Of a DNA stretch of 13,870 bases, positions 1-7,255 are shown in pieces (position 1 is the stretch's first letter; the number at the start of each line of letters is the position of its first letter). Source of the stretch: Trichomonas tenax (Eukaryota; Parabasalia; Trichomonadida; Trichomonadidae); NCBI GenBank assembly GCA_023091735.1, contig JALKBU010001248.1, positions 1 to 13,870 of the forward strand. Reading direction: 5' to 3'. The notes under the pieces are model-generated. The model had not been told where the DNA came from. It saw only the letters and a list, made by a program, of their open reading frames with translations, and did not search any database. Position numbers and translations under genes: made by a program.

Positions 1-242
1 TGACACTTTTCCATTTTTCCCGCGCAATCACGTCACTTTCCTTTATATTTGACATTCTGACTCTATATGTCAAACATAATTTACATGTCAGAAAAGCACG
101 TTGTTCTATTTTGTCCCAGTCCCTTCATAAGATATAATAGCTATTAAAGGGATAACCAATTTTTTGAAAAGGGTAAATTTTGTCAAATCACCACTTCACT
201 TTTGGGCTAAAAAGTGATATTTCAAATGTTTAAAGATATATC

Positions 243-258
243 TTTTTTTTTTTTTTTT
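243..258. repeat. Poly-T tract (16 T)
   Basis: An uninterrupted run of 16 T lies just upstream of the decayed coding remnant at 289-604. On the minus strand it reads as poly-A, so it could be a retrocopy tail, but it is more likely an ordinary homopolymer slippage tract in AT-rich DNA. Confidence 0.6.
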
Positions 259-288
259 GAAGGTAAATCATAATGATTCAGTCGTTGT

Positions 289-604
289 ATGCATAATCCA
301 AGTTATTTCTCATCAATTCCTCATATAGAAAATTGGAGCAAAATATATTTAGAATTTGTGGCTCAATTTCAGGTTCTATCGATAGCAAATCTACAGCATG
401 CTTGATTGGTAATAGAAGCTATGGAAATCTATTGGAATCGTTTAAAAGATGAACTCAGGATGGAAATAGATCAAAAACTATGATGCCTCTGATTTACACA
501 CATATTGCAGACAAATTTTGTATGATATTTTAACTAAAAGACGAAAAATTATTTCTTGGAAAATATCAAAGTCTAATAAAAATCCAAAGATTCTCAATAT
601 TTAA
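289..604 (+). pseudogene. Decayed coding remnant, unrecognised protein
   Basis: From an ATG at 289 the frame reads 38 codons (motif PHIENWSKIYLEFVAQFQ) to a TGA at 403-405. The same frame then continues 25 codons (EAMEIYWNRLKDELRMEI) to a second TGA at 481-483. At about 479 the reading moves to another frame, which stays open for 41 codons (including LHTYCRQILYDILTKRRK) to a TAA at 602-604. The tryptophans, charged helices and continuity across the shift look like real coding sequence with one nonsense change and one frameshift. I do not recognise the family. Helical, lysine-rich character is all that can be said. It could also be part of a dead mobile-element protein, since it lies inside the repeat-like 1-1790 block. 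Confidence 0.35.
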
Positions 605-1923
605 GCCAAACTAACAGATGGGAACATAACGCCACAACAGACATCTTTTAGAAGTCTAACTGTGGAGCTCTGGTGCTCGAGGCCTCCATTGGGGAAAAAC
701 TGTCACTTTGGATTCTTGAAATCTTTTGAACACCAAGATTCGTATTTCGACGAATCCTCTGAAACATAGCATCCCTATGGGCTATAGAGTATCCCCACAA
801 AATATGCGTCTTTGATTATTAGATTCCCGGCACACCCACCCCCGTTCTGATATGTTAAATATCAAAATTTCACCGAGATTTTTCAATTTTATTGTTTTCA
901 TGGTTAGTTTTAATCCATACTTTATACATATCATGATTCAGATTTGTATTTCAATTTTAATCTCGTTATTTTCAACAACAATACATTTAAATTAATAAAA
1001 CAATCGCTTTATATTCTAAAGAGTCATAAGGTTTATGGATGCAAAAATGGAAGATAAAATAGATTCTGGAAAATAAAAAATGGACTTTTGGAACAAAAGT
1101 CTGGAAATAAGAAATTTAATTTTATAACATAAGCAAAAACATGAATTCTGTATTTAGATCATAAGGTAATATAAATGCAGCTAAATTGAACGATGTAATG
1201 CTTGTTTTAAAATTAACCATATTTTATAAAATTTCTATAATCCTTTTTTAGTTATATATTATTATATTTCTTTTTCACTTTTCAAGCTTTTTTTTATGTT
1301 TGCTTAATTTTTAAATTGCTACATTAACTTCATTTTTGATATAGGTTATTATAGGCAAAACTAATTTATGAGGAAATTTCAAAATTTTTCTCCTATTAAA
1401 CTTTTACGGATCGGAAATTGTCCGACCAGATTGATCGGCCATTTTATTTTCTCTCCATTGAGTGCCCAACCATGATGTTTTGTACGTTATTTATGCCGTT
1501 TTGTGTGTTTTTTGATCTTTCAATAGAAAAATATCGAAATTTTTGAAAAATAAATAATGCAAATCGATTTATTTTAGGTTTACAATGTGATGCTCCAAAA
1601 ATTTCAAAATCTCAAATTTTTCAAAACATTGTTTGGTTATTCACCCAAAGTATTAAAGGGGCTGCCTAAAGTATGTCACTTTTAATGGACAATAACCGTT
1701 TTTGAACAATAATCGTAAATAATCGTTCTTTTCCTCTCAATTCCATATCGGAAAGTGACAACTTGAGCAACAAAAGTGACATTACAAGGAACACTAGTTT
1801 GTAAATACTTATAACACAGGTTCCGGAACAGATTACATGCCACCGTACATTACTGTGAATGCGTGGTATAGAACTGCTTAAAAAATATATTTTGGTTATG
1901 ATAATTAATTAAGAAATATAATA

Positions 1924-2274
1924 TTATTTTTGTATATAGCTATTTAAACATTCCTTAAAGTTACAATACCTGTTATATGGATTAATGTAATGTCCTTTGC
2001 CATCATCACCATATAGCATATAATTAATATGACAGTTCTGTTTTAATACAGTTACTTTATTCATATAATAATTAATATAATAAATCTTATCTTCAGATTC
2101 ACTATAAAAGTAATTCTTAGTTAAATACGAAAATCTATTCTTCTGTATAACTGTATCACAATACGGAATAAACTTAACACCATATGGCAAAACTATATAT
2201 TCAGTATCTTTATCAGTATTTTTAAATTTAGCATCTGTATTAAACAACTTCTGTAATCTCTCTGGAAAAGAATA
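1924..2274 (-). pseudogene. Start-less C-terminal coding fragment, unrecognised
   Basis: The minus-strand frame is open from just after a TAG at 2275-2277 to a TAA at 1924-1926, giving 116 codons. There is no ATG until deep inside, in the stretch INYYMNK, so the 5' part of the gene is missing. The translation is rich in Tyr, Asn, Lys and Cys. It has recognisable composition blocks such as YIVLPYGVKFIPYCD, YFYSESEDKIYYI and YGDDGKGHYINPYNRYC, ending in SYIQK. There is no obvious transmembrane segment. The length and the non-repetitive amino acid pattern favour a real, truncated coding region over chance, but AT-rich DNA yields long TAT/AAT-rich frames easily. I do not recognise the family and no neighbour explains it. 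Confidence 0.35.
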
Positions 2275-2497
2275 CTAATATATATAACTTGGCATTTATT
2301 GGATAAAAAAATATTTATTATTTTAATTATTATTTTTATATTTATTTTTAAATTTTATTTCTGGTGTATGGACCTGATATAGATTTTTAAATTTAAAACA
2401 CTGGTAGAACTAACATTTGTTATGAAATACCGCTAGGTATGAAATAACCAAATGTTATATACTAACTAATATTTCCAAAAAAAAAAAGATCATTTAA
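2275..2497. other. Gene-free AT-rich spacer with imperfect hairpin
   Basis: Nothing coding is visible. It contains an imperfect palindrome at 2412-2456: AACATTTGTTAT pairs with ATAACCAAATGTT (one extra base), and an inner ATACC/GGTAT stem closes on a GCTA loop. The hairpin also contains a direct repeat, TATGAAATA, once in each half. An 11-base A run follows at about 2478-2488. Confidence 0.5.
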
Positions 2498-2877
2498 TCA
2501 CAGTTTGATGTCAATAAAACACAAGAAAAACAGTTACAAAAGCATCGCGTAATGTCATTTCATGTGAACAACAATAGATTTACATTTATGAAACGACTTT
2601 ATCAAAAAATTGTGAGAAAGGATGTGTATTATGACGCATTGATAATAACATCATAATAAAACGATCAAAATCTTAGTGAATCAGGAATTCAAAGGCCGAT
2701 ATCACACAGAGGGGAAATTTCAATATCATTTCAGAGATAAATTGAATGAATTGAACAAAGAATATATGTGTCTTTAAGAGTAACACAACATTTATTGGTA
2801 CAAACAATCAAGGAACAGGAATAGGAGGATATTTTCAAGCATGGAACAAAAATTGTTTCATGGATGATGAAAAATAA
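2498..2877 (+). pseudogene. Three-frame decayed coding remnant, unrecognised
   Basis: Three overlapping open stretches on the plus strand run in succession. Frame one covers 2498-2656 (52 codons to TAA, with an internal ATG at 2552 and the block NNNRFTFMKRLYQKIVRKDV). Frame two covers 2649-2777 (42 codons, block EFKGRYHTEGKFQYHFRDKL). Frame three covers 2755-2877 (40 codons, block TFIGTNNQGTGIGGYFQAWN). The consecutive handover from frame to frame, with coding-like composition in each, is what one expects of a gene broken by two small indels. The joined remnant would be about 125 residues. I do not recognise the family. The glycine-rich part of the third segment is only loosely reminiscent of the beta-helix surface proteins further right. 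Confidence 0.4.
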
Positions 2878-2983
2878 TATCTTCGAAATTAATACAATAT
2901 ACTTTATAAATTAGCTCATATATATACATGTTCATCATTACTTTATAGACTGTTGGAAAAAACTTCATCATGTTCAAAAATGT

Positions 2984-3536
2984 TCAATAATACTTATCGG
3001 AAAAGTCGTCTGAAGGCTCAGGATAGCTTGCAAGCCATTCTGAGCAATCTATGTCTGTTATTTCCAAACCTATTAACTCAATTGGACATTTTTCACTTTT
3101 GATTTTGTCGTTTTCTTCCTCGATTTTCCTAATGGCGGCAACACAATTGATTTTTGACTTTGCCAGAAATTTGCGTAAGGCAAATCAACTGGATTTTCAG
3201 GATATTGACCACAATAAGAGTCTTCTTTTTCAGCTGTAGCAGAATCAAAATCTTTTTGTTCCTGAGTGCGTTGTAATCTATTTTAGGGAACAATGTTTTC
3301 AATTCAGCTGTTGATATAACTATGCTGTCAATGTTACGTCGAATATAGTTTTCCAACACTTCGTTGTCCTTCTCTGTGAAGGTAGAATCGAATTTATTTG
3401 CTCTTATAATATCATAAATTCTTCTTCGATTGCATTGGAACTTTTGCGCGATAACTTTGGGGTTAACACCCGATTTGTGCAGCTCTATTATGCGCTGTTT
3501 CTTGTCGTAAGAGAAACGACACAATTTTTTGGTCAT
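2984..3536 (-). pseudogene. Helix-turn-helix plus Myb/SANT-like protein, two frameshifts
   Basis: The ATG at 3536 opens a frame whose first 45 residues form a homeodomain-like helix-turn-helix (SYDKKQRIIELHKSGVNPKV, then QFQCNRRRIYDIIR), as in transposase or Psq-type DNA-binding modules. Residues ~50-92 (FTEKDNEVLENYI, ELKTLFPKIDYNALRNK) resemble a Myb/SANT repeat. Just after LRNK, in an A-run near 3270, the open frame becomes non-coding-like. The adjacent frame continues with DFDSATAEKEDSYCGQYPEN. A second shift near 3190 leads into a third frame with KIEEENDKIKSEKCPIEL and IDCSEWLASYPEPSDDFSD, ending at a TGA at 2984-2986. The original product was therefore about 180 residues, probably a nuclear DNA-binding protein. 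The domain calls come from pattern reading. A transposon origin is possible but unproven. Confidence 0.55.
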
Positions 3537-3548
3537 GAATGTTAATTC

Positions 3549-3856
3549 TTAAAGCACGTGACAAAATGAATCTTTATAATCCAATTCAAAAAGTTTTACA
3601 TATTTTAGTCTGCTCTTTGTATATTTTGCGTTTTGATTGAAAAAAAAAATAACGATCCTTTTGAATTGAAAACAATCGTTGTTTCTTTGAACGACAAAAG
3701 TTTGGTTTTGTCCTGTTAGTTTTAGGAACCATAGAACAAATTTTTTAAGTCGCTGCAAAGTAAGACAATTAGAAAGGAACCCTTTTTTGAAGGATGAAAT
3801 CATAAGGATTGTTTCTCGAAAACAGCTCGATAAATTTCTTTGAAATAACCTTAATG
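3549..3856. other. Gene-free spacer upstream of copy A, with a perfect small hairpin
   Basis: The long minus-strand frames here have Phe/Leu/Cys-rich composition and no recognisable pattern, so I treat the stretch as non-coding. It holds a perfect 7-bp stem, GACAAAA (3693-3699) with TTTTGTC (3706-3712), on a 6-base loop. It also holds the start region of the HTH pseudogene on the minus strand and the promoter side of copy A on the plus strand. Confidence 0.45.
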
Positions 3857-3868
3857 TCAATTTTATTT
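3856..3868 (+). promoter_or_regulatory. Initiator-like box upstream of copy A
   Basis: The sequence GTCAATTTTATTT ends 10 bases before the ATG at 3879. The same box precedes the other family copies at equivalent places: GTCAATTTTTATTT before D (about 9100), TTCAATTTTTATTT before B (4639-4652), GTCAATTATCATT before C (8357-8369) and GTCAGTTTTTAATTT before E (about 9672). Trichomonad genes use an initiator with a TCA core a few to about twenty bases upstream of the start codon. The position fits well. The A after TCA departs from the usual pyrimidine. Confidence 0.4.
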
Positions 3869-3878
3869 ACGTTAATGA

Positions 3879-4544
3879 ATGGAATATCATGATTCTGGAC
3901 AATTTTCATATGTGGAATATAACAATTCATACTATTTAAAAGTATTCGATCACAATCATACAATCGATCCATGCTTTCATTCAGAAGGTGAAGCATTAAA
4001 AACAAATTCACAAGGAAAATTCTCCATTCTTTATAAATTGTTTGAAGATGACTTTAAGTATACCGATAATCGATATTATTTCATCCTTGACTACCCTCAA
4101 TTTAAATTATATAATTCATGGAGTCAAAGTTTGAACCCATTGGTTGACTACGATAACGATGAAGTCAGTACTAAAAAGGTTCAAGGATTCGTTGAGAGTG
4201 AAACAAAAGTATATAAAGGAAGAGCTTGGGGAGGTCTTTGTAAAACTCAAATTCTATATAACAATACTATTAATTGCTTATTGGATGGGAGTCCGGGTGT
4301 TGAGTTTTTTTGGTATACAATCGGAATGTACTGCACAACTTTAAATGAATATATCACAGGAGGTATTCCAGTGAATGGCTCTTTAGTGGACAGAGTTCGA
4401 TTATATGCAAGAGTCAAATCAATCGATACATTGCTTAGAGAACATAATAACTTAAATTGTAAATTCACTTTATATGCTATATATCCTAATTATATACCAA
4501 AACTTCCTTTAGCGTTATTAATTTCATTCCAAGACACAAGTTAA
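3879..4544 (+). CDS. Copy A: intact member of a WGGL/LLDG-motif protein family
   Basis: This is a 221-residue protein and the only undamaged copy of five in the window. Conserved blocks shared with copies B-E are, in order: YYLKVFDHNHT and PCF (~19-34), EALK (~38), GKFSILYKL (~46-54), YTDNRYYFILDYP (~61-73), YNSWSQSLNP (~78-87), GF.E.ET (~103-109), WGGLCKT (~117-123), CLLDGSPG (~133-140), FFWYTIGMYC (~143-152), GGIP (~161) and DRVRLYARVKSID (~170-182). After about residue 195 the copies no longer align. There is no signal peptide or membrane segment, so a soluble protein is predicted unless it is exported differently. The pattern resembles a beta-rich domain I associate with trichomonad surface/hypothetical proteins, but I cannot name its function. 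The ATG at 3879 is chosen because the upstream ATG at 3875 runs into a stop after five codons. Conserved spacing from the TCA box supports it. Confidence 0.75.
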   Translation: MEYHDSGQFSYVEYNNSYYLKVFDHNHTIDPCFHSEGEALKTNSQGKFSILYKLFEDDFKYTDNRYYFILDYPQFKLYNSWSQSLNPLVDYDNDEVSTKKVQGFVESETKVYKGRAWGGLCKTQILYNNTINCLLDGSPGVEFFWYTIGMYCTTLNEYITGGIPVNGSLVDRVRLYARVKSIDTLLREHNNLNCKFTLYAIYPNYIPKLPLALLISFQDTS

Positions 4545-4638
4545 TTTGGAATTCCTCAAAAATTGGAATTCAATTGAGATGGATTTTCCATGGCTCACAC
4601 ATGTTTATTAAAATGAAACAGATTTAAACAATCTTCAT
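4545..4638. repeat. Short spacer with direct repeat TTGGAATTC
   Basis: The A-B spacer contains TTGGAATTC twice (at about 4546 and 4562). Nothing else is recognisable. Confidence 0.35.
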
Positions 4639-5245
4639 TTCAATTTTTATTTTTATAAAAGTATTTGAGCATTGTCATACATTAAGCCCATGTTTTGGCA
4701 ATGAGAAAGAAGCATTAAAATCAAATAGTCCAGGAAAATTTTTCGATTTTATATAGATTAAACGAAAGTTTAATCACATACACCGATAATCGATTTTAGA
4801 CTATTCAACTATCGGAAAATATAATTCCTGGAGCCATGACTTAAATTCTGTTGAAGATCTCGAAGTTCCAAAATGTAACCGTTTGGGGTCACCTCCTACT
4901 TTATTTTCTCGAATTTAAAATAGAGCTTCTATCTTTAAAATGTTTTATGATAATTTAGTTCCCAATGTCTTGTACGTATTATAATTCAAGCAAAAATGAT
5001 TGTTCAGAAAAATACCTCATAGAATATTTTGAGTATTTGGAAACGGTTACATTGGTCCATTAAAGAATTTGAAACTTCAAAATTTGGTTGGGGAAGTTTA
5101 ACTAAAAGTCTTTAAAGGAAAAATAAAGACTTTTCTTGATGGAAATAAGGGCTATTATTCTTACTGGTATTCAGTTGGAATGTATTGTACAGTAAGCGCA
5201 ACAAATATCAATGGGGGTATTCCAGCAGGTGAAACCATTACTGAT
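4639..5245 (+). pseudogene. Copy B: ruined paralogue interrupted by a 180-bp insertion
   Basis: Homology to the copy A family starts at KVFEHCHTLSPCF (about 4658) and ends at GGIPAGETITD (about 5245). It lacks the N-terminal ~18 codons, because the TCA box runs almost directly into the KVFE block. Lesions are plentiful: one or two extra bases at GKF (about 4742) put it into a frame ending in TAG, the YYFILYYP block is deleted and ends in TAG near 4797-4799, a 180-bp element sits at 4873-5052, and a TAA follows KSL in the WGSL block. Blocks such as KEALKSNSPGK and VEDLEVP are nearly identical in DNA to copy D, so B and D are the closest pair. After TD the sequence switches abruptly to the unrelated fragment at 5246. 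Confidence 0.7.
4873..5052. mobile_element. MITE-like 180-bp insertion with 12-bp perfect terminal inverted repeats
   Basis: ATGTAACCGTTT at 4873-4884 is exactly matched by AAACGGTTACAT at 5041-5052. The segment sits inside copy B between the codons for EVP and the following GF.E.ET block, where copies A, C, D and E have only a few codons. It is therefore an insertion. It has no open frame of note. A target duplication is not clear: if the ends are GTAACC/GGTTAC, only AT flanks both sides. It is non-autonomous at best. No second copy or transposase source lies in the window. Confidence 0.65.
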
Positions 5246-5660
5246 ATATACAGGAATGATATCAAATTCACTAAATATCAGAAACATGAAGAAGCAAATC
5301 TTCGCAGATGATATGCTTGCAGCAGCTAAGTTGGCAGTGAAGAACACTAAGCCATCTGAAAGTTTCTTCAATGAAGTTAGAACTATGGATCCATTCATAG
5401 TTTTGGCAGGAAGAAATTCACAAGCAGGAACAAACATTCTGTTGAAGTATCTGAAAAGATATGTTCCAGCAAGGAAGTGTATTCTCACATACATATACAG
5501 ATCTATCAATAATCCAATGGTCCTTAAGGATCATGTCACTTTCGATATGTTCACAAACTCATCCATCTTCAAACAAGTCACTACATCAGAGATATTCAGC
5601 AAAGTTTTCACATGAGGCAACATTACTCTCTACAAAGTTGTTAAAGACGAATTGCCTTGA
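5246..5660 (+). pseudogene. 3' fragment of an unrecognised gene with in-frame stop
   Basis: Starting right where copy B homology ends, one frame runs through MKKQIFADDMLAAAKLAVKN, FFNEVRTMDPFIVLAGRNSQ, LLKYLKRYVPARKCILTYIY and FDMFTNSSIFKQVTTSEIF to a TGA at 5613-5615. It then continues in the same frame with GNITLYKVVKDELP to a TGA at 5658-5660. This looks like the last ~135 residues of a gene carrying one nonsense change. Codon choice differs from the neighbours: AAG, GCA/GCT and C-ending codons are common, against the AAA/AAT/TTA-rich surroundings. That suggests a source gene that is highly expressed, or foreign (viral or mobile-element). I do not recognise the family. The antisense frame over the same stretch is judged a shadow. 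Confidence 0.5.
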
Positions 5661-5831
5661 AATATTTATGTTGTTCTTGTTTTATGTTTATGTTTTTAAT
5701 ATATTTGTTTGTATCATCGTTAAATTGATTAAAATCCGATACAATTCTCCCTGGAACAATCTTTGAAGAATTGAATTGTTTTTGATATTAAAAATAAACG
5801 TTGTTACATTTCAAAAATAAAAATGTACTGA
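5661..5831. other. Gene-free spacer
   Basis: AT-rich, with Phe/Val/Tyr-type frames only and no conserved pattern. It separates the fragment ending at 5660 from the surface-protein remnant. Confidence 0.4.
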
Positions 5832-6864
5832 AGAAAATTCTTTCCATCGAAATTATTGTACTCTGGCAATGCTCCACTTGATGTCTGGCTTAAATTCTAT
5901 GGCATTGGCTTCATTGGAAGATTAATAATTTGTGAAAAATGTAATTTCTCCTTAACGAAGCATATGCATACGAATGTCAATTCATTGGAATTGATAATGG
6001 TGCAATAAATATTGGACAAAATGGAATCAAATTCCTTCATTCAAACTGTTTTTTTTTTTCAAAAACTACGTTCGAAGCCCAAAGTATATTAATGGTGCTG
6101 GAATTTATTTCTATTGTGATAGTTCTATTATCCAACTCCGCTTCTGTACAATTGGATGTGTTACTAATTACGATAATGGTACACATTCATATTGTTCTCT
6201 GAAATCAAATGTTTCTCTTCTGAACATCGTTAATAAAGACTCTGTTTCATTTTGTAACGGAGCCGAAATATTATGGAAACATAAGTTTCCATTCATCGAA
6301 CAGTAGCAAAAATTATGTTAAATATGGTTCTGGATTCCAAACTGGATCCCCCTGCAAAGAATTTATTTGCAATTTCTCATCATTTTATCATAATCATCAA
6401 CATGAGACACATGTATTATATCATTATGGTGATATATTCCATGATTACATGCGCAATATCGTTGATAATCCATTCGATAAAAATGTATATTCATTAATAT
6501 TTTTATATTATGATATCAACAATGATTTAAGTCTTCTTACAGTCGAAAAGTGCGCAATAATTGGTCCATATGAAACATCTATTCAGGAACAATCACAATC
6601 AAAGACTGCAACATGGACGATCCTGAATTAGCAAGCAATACAAAAGTTGTAACTGAAAATATTGAGAGTAATGCAATCACAAAAAAACTTAGTTTATATT
6701 CTACGATCTAATGTCATGCAGAAGTAGCAATTGTTAATATTGAAAGCAATTTGTGTCGATGCCAATGTAATAAAGATGATGCCACATGCAATTTTCAAAA
6801 TCGAGTCAAAACGAATACATTTTATATGATGACCTTAATTATATTTAATAATCAAAAGTCGTAA
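5832..6864 (+). pseudogene. Broken 3' part of a probable beta-helix (Pmp-like) surface protein
   Basis: Coding-like sequence passes through at least five frame segments. They are about 5832-5953 (FYGIGFIGRLIICEKCNFS), 5954-6066 (CQFIGIDNGAINIGQNGIKF), ~6064-6306 (INGAGIYFYCDSSIIQLRFC, ending in TAG at 6304), ~6270-6631 (GSGFQTGSPCKEFICNFSSF, MRNIVDNPFDKNVYSLIFLY, TAG at 6629) and 6634-6864 (block NLCRCQCNKDDATCNFQNRV; internal TAA at 6709, final TAA at 6862). Repeating short strands with glycine turns and regularly placed cysteines (NGAGIYFYCD, CTIGCV) are typical of right-handed parallel beta-helix proteins. These include the large polymorphic-membrane-protein-like surface families expanded in trichomonads. 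The N-terminal part and any membrane anchor are not visible. It is certainly non-functional. The family assignment is inference. Confidence 0.45.
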
Positions 6865-6905
6865 TTGAGTCAACATACACAATTAATTATATTTAATAAT
6901 CAAAA
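6835..6905. repeat. 23-bp direct repeat flanking a 25-bp spacer
   Basis: The 23 bases at 6835-6857 (beginning TTAATTATATTT) recur exactly at 6883-6905. The first copy overlaps the last codons of the surface-protein remnant, so the second is a small local duplication or a footprint of an insertion or excision. Confidence 0.7.
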
Positions 6906-6984
6906 AAAAATGAACATAGTATTTTTGATTTGGGTTTATAGTTTTTATTTTGAAATTCCCATATATTCTAATGCATTCAACATT

Positions 6985-7215
6985 ATATTATGGAAACACG
7001 GGTTTTCATTCATCGTACAGTAGCAAAAATGATGATTATAAGGGTTCTGGAAAATTAGAGGTTTTTGGATATATACGGGTGATAGCGTCAGAAAAATGTA
7101 GAAAAATTGCTATTACATGATCATATGATTATTTTCAATTGAATTGATTTTGAATTGAAAATAATCGAATTTCCTGTATTTGCAATTTCTCATCATTTTG
7201 TCGCTTTTTGTCCAT
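6985..7215 (+). pseudogene. Second, shorter fragment of the surface-protein family
   Basis: The DNA at about 6985-7050 (TATTATGGAAACA, CATTCATCG and AGTAGCAAAAAT blocks) repeats 6265-6330 of the larger remnant. About 7176-7200 (TTTGCAATTTCTCATCATTTT) repeats 6363-6383. Between them lies about 120 bases absent from the first copy, including a perfect hairpin. It is a duplicated piece with an internal insertion or rearrangement, with no usable frame. Confidence 0.5.
7127..7166. repeat. Perfect 14-bp inverted repeat
   Basis: GATTATTTTCAATT (7127-7140) pairs exactly with AATTGAAAATAATC (7153-7166) across a 12-base loop. It lies in the stretch that interrupts the second surface-protein fragment, so it may mark a tiny insertion. 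Confidence 0.7.
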
Positions 7216-7255
7216 GAATCAAACAGATGCAATGTTGAAATGTTATGAGCACTTT

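Larger units (their letters stand above)
1..1790. repeat. AT-rich repeat-like region with possible diverged inverted ends
   Basis: There is no intact gene here apart from the remnant at 289-604. Both ends carry GTCACTTT-type motifs in opposite orientation. They lie at about 1-40 on the plus strand and at about 1750-1782 as AAAGTGACA and AAAAGTGACA. An ATAACCAA plus TTTTGAAAA block near 153-176 has an inverted counterpart near 1620-1642. This would fit an old element of about 1.8 kb with decayed terminal inverted repeats, possibly continuing left of the window. A relatively GC-richer patch at about 655-850 did not resolve into a recognisable gene or RNA in any frame I read. The rest, about 850-1370, is plain AT-rich DNA. 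The boundaries and the element status are inference. Confidence 0.25.

Noticed and set aside
610..617. ACTAACAG, resembling a trichomonad branch site plus acceptor; another at 13336-13343
   Set aside because: The usual extended 3' motif is incomplete, no matching GTATGT donor with sensible spacing was seen, and neither site lies in a convincing gene.
655..850. GC-richer patch as a possible structured RNA or conserved gene
   Set aside because: Small hairpins exist (for example GATTCG/CGAATC near 740-758), but no RNA family pattern fits and every frame has stops.
3549..4011. Minus-strand open frames of 103 and 80 codons upstream of and overlapping copy A
   Set aside because: Composition is Phe/Leu/Cys-rich without pattern, and the second overlaps the start of copy A, whose frame is supported by four paralogues.
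4144..4468. Additional frames on both strands inside copy A
   Set aside because: Shadows of the copy A reading frame, which is confirmed by homology to copies B-E.
5171..5509. Minus-strand 112-codon frame
   Set aside because: Antisense to the 5246-5660 fragment, whose forward frame continues past a stop with coding-like sequence. The antisense frame also runs into copy B homology.
5461..5766. Plus-strand 101-codon frame
   Set aside because: Shifted relative to the better-supported frame, and its latter half is hydrophobic AT-rich intergenic translation.
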